Origin: Pseudomonas sp. UMAB-08 | GTDB taxonomy: Bacteria > Pseudomonadota > Gammaproteobacteria > Pseudomonadales > Pseudomonadaceae | Direction of reading: 5' to 3' | Length of the DNA: 64,000 bases | Assembly: GCF_900095225.1 (NCBI RefSeq) | Contig: NZ_LT607414.1 | Span: 270,033 to 334,032 of the forward strand | In this document: in pieces, positions 62,748 through 64,000 of the stretch | How positions within the stretch are numbered: the first letter of the stretch is position 1 | Layout: every line of letters starts with the position of its first letter | Program-made: the position numbers and the translations under genes | Notes under the pieces: generated by a model | Database searches by the model: none | What the model was told of the DNA's origin: nothing | The model's input: the letters and a program-made list of their open reading frames with translations, nothing else

Positions 62748-64000
62748 ATGGGCGTTGCAGTCACCCCCCAGAAGGGAGAACGTTTTAACCCGCCAATCAG
62801 CGAGCCGATCCCTGCGCAGGTCTTCGCTTCGACTAGCGTTCCACGGCTACAACTGCCGACTTCACAGCCAAGTATTACCCTGACCAACAGAAGAAAAATT
62901 CTGTTCGTGACCTCAGAGTTGGCTGATCTGGTGAAAACCGGAGGTTTGGGCGATGTGTCTGCCGCACTGCCGCGAGCCATGCGCCACCTGCACGATGTAC
63001 GCGTGCTGATTCCCGGCTACCCGCAAGTGCTCAATAGTGGTAACCCGATCCATGTCATCAGCGAGCTGGGCGGTCATGCCGCCCTGCCACCGTGCAAGAT
63101 CGGGCGCATGGACATGAAAGACGGTCTGGTCATTTACGTGCTGATCTGCCCTGAGCTGTACGAACGTGAAGGCACGCCTTACGGTGATAACAACGGCCGT
63201 GACTGGCCTGACAACCATATCCGCTTCGCCCGCCTCGGCCTGGCCGCCGCCGACTTCGCCGCCGGCGCGGTAAAAACCCAATGGTGTCCGGAACTGGTGC
63301 ACGCCCACGATTGGCCCGCCGGATTGGCACCCGCGTATATGCGCTGGCGGGGGCAGGCCACACCGAGCATCTTCACCATCCACAACCTGGCGTATCAAGG
63401 CACGGTCAGCACCGGTTCCAGCCGCGAACTGGGTATTCCTGACCAAGCGCTGGGCGCGGACGGCATGGAGTTTTACGGCAAGCTCTCATTCATCAAGGCA
63501 GGCATGGCGTATGCCAGCCACATCACCACCGTGAGTGCGACTTACGCCAAGGAAATCACCACGCCGGCCTTTGGCTGTGGCCTGGAAGGCTTTCTGCAAA
63601 GCAAGGCCAGCCAAGGGCTGCTCAGCGGGATTCCCAATGGCATCGACGCCAGCTGGGATTCGGAAACCGATGAACACTTGATTTGCCGGTTTGCCCCGAA
63701 CGAATGGCAGCGCAAGGAAATCAATGCCGACCATGTGCGCGAGCTGTTCGAGCTTGAACCTTCCACGGGCCCTTTGTTCGCCGTGGTATCGCGCCTGGTC
63801 TTCCAGAAAGGCCTGGACCTGACCATCGGTGTTGCCGAGCATATCGTCAATCAGGGCGGGCAAATTGCGATCATTGGTCGCGGCGAACCGGAGGAAGAGG
63901 ACGCCATGCGCGCACTGGCCCTGCGTTTCCCTGGCCAGATCGGCGTGCGCATCGGGTTCAACGAAACGGATGCCCGACGCATGTTTGCCGGCAGCGATTT
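62748..64000 (+). CDS. glgA: Glycogen synthase (ADP-glucose), 3' end outside window
   Basis: ATG at 62748 with AAGGA seven bases before opens a frame to the window end (about 417 residues seen). After a variable 50-residue N-arm comes KILFVTSELADLVKTGGLGDVSAALP, with the ADP-glucose-binding KTGGLGD, then VHAHDWPAGLAPAY, FTIHNLAYQG, TVSATYAKEITTPAFGCGLEG, IPNGIDASWD and VSRLVFQKGLDL. GT5 synthases elongate alpha-1,4-glucan from ADP-glucose. The N-arm is longer than in E. coli GlgA. It is divergent from hsp20. Confidence 0.94.
   Translation, partial: MGVAVTPQKGERFNPPISEPIPAQVFASTSVPRLQLPTSQPSITLTNRRKILFVTSELADLVKTGGLGDVSAALPRAMRHLHDVRVLIPGYPQVLNSGNPIHVISELGGHAALPPCKIGRMDMKDGLVIYVLICPELYEREGTPYGDNNGRDWPDNHIRFARLGLAAADFAAGAVKTQWCPELVHAHDWPAGLAPAYMRWRGQATPSIFTIHNLAYQGTVSTGSSRELGIPDQALGADGMEFYGKLSFIKAGMAYASHITTVSATYAKEITTPAFGCGLEGFLQSKASQGLLSGIPNGIDASWDSETDEHLICRFAPNEWQRKEINADHVRELFELEPSTGPLFAVVSRLVFQKGLDLTIGVAEHIVNQGGQIAIIGRGEPEEEDAMRALALRFPGQIGVRIGFNETDARRMFAGSD

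Overview
The window looks like chromosomal DNA of a Pseudomonas from the fluorescens/extremaustralis side of the genus. Evidence: an OprD-type porin, a DUF485/ActP pair, CstA-YjiX, UspE-like tandem stress proteins, TTGAT-N4-ATCAA (Anr-type) boxes, a Pseudomonas-style REP pair, and A-rich sequences at ribosome binding sites typical of Crc/Hfq control. The genus call is inference from gene content; no rRNA, tRNA, CRISPR array or intact mobile element was seen. Both window edges cut glycogen genes (glgP on the left, glgA on the right).

Region 1 (1-10.8 kb, minus strand) is one closely spaced run whose transcription order is alcohol dehydrogenase, ackA, speF, potE, phosphoketolase, glgP. It reads as an energy-saving and acid-resisting fermentation module. 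Glycogen gives glucose-1-P, phosphoketolase gives acetyl-P, and AckA makes ATP plus acetate, while SpeF/PotE consumes protons. A near-consensus FNR/Anr box with a well-placed -10 lies upstream. Region 2 (11-24.7 kb) handles small carboxylates: cstA-yjiX with a divergent NarL-type two-component system, then a FixL/FixJ-type pair divergent from an acyl-CoA synthetase, DUF485-ActP symporter and porin.

Region 3 (25-34.5 kb) is a short-chain polyhydroxybutyrate locus: an AraC regulator, phaR, phaP, a DUF3141 protein with a PhaC-like Cys-Asp-His triad, then phaB-phaA-phaC. A decayed fragment of a second AraC gene sits on the minus strand in front of phaB. Three TGC-N3-GCA sites mark probable PhaR operators. 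Region 4 (34.7-45.4 kb) has a K+ channel-like protein, a REC-HDOD protein, a diguanylate cyclase, and an OmpR-type system facing a DUF2271/PepSY-flavoreductase/ApbE operon. That operon looks like an extracytosolic flavin electron-transfer system, because DUF2271 carries an FMN-attachment motif.

Region 5 (45.4-53.7 kb) contains a methyltransferase, an arsenic operon (arsR, acr3, arsH, gapdh, arsJ) with no arsC, a cytochrome b561 and an MFS transporter. Region 6 (53.7-62.6 kb) is an oxygen-stress cluster. It has three UspE-like proteins, an FNR paralogue with all four Fe-S cysteines but an altered recognition helix, an Hsp20, and a 1198-residue protein fusing a YbhN-like membrane domain to an MgtA-type P-type ATPase. 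At least five FNR/Anr boxes lie in this cluster, so regions 1 and 6 probably form one low-oxygen regulon. The fusion ATPase, the DUF3141 PhaC-like protein and the local FNR circuit are the most interesting parts.
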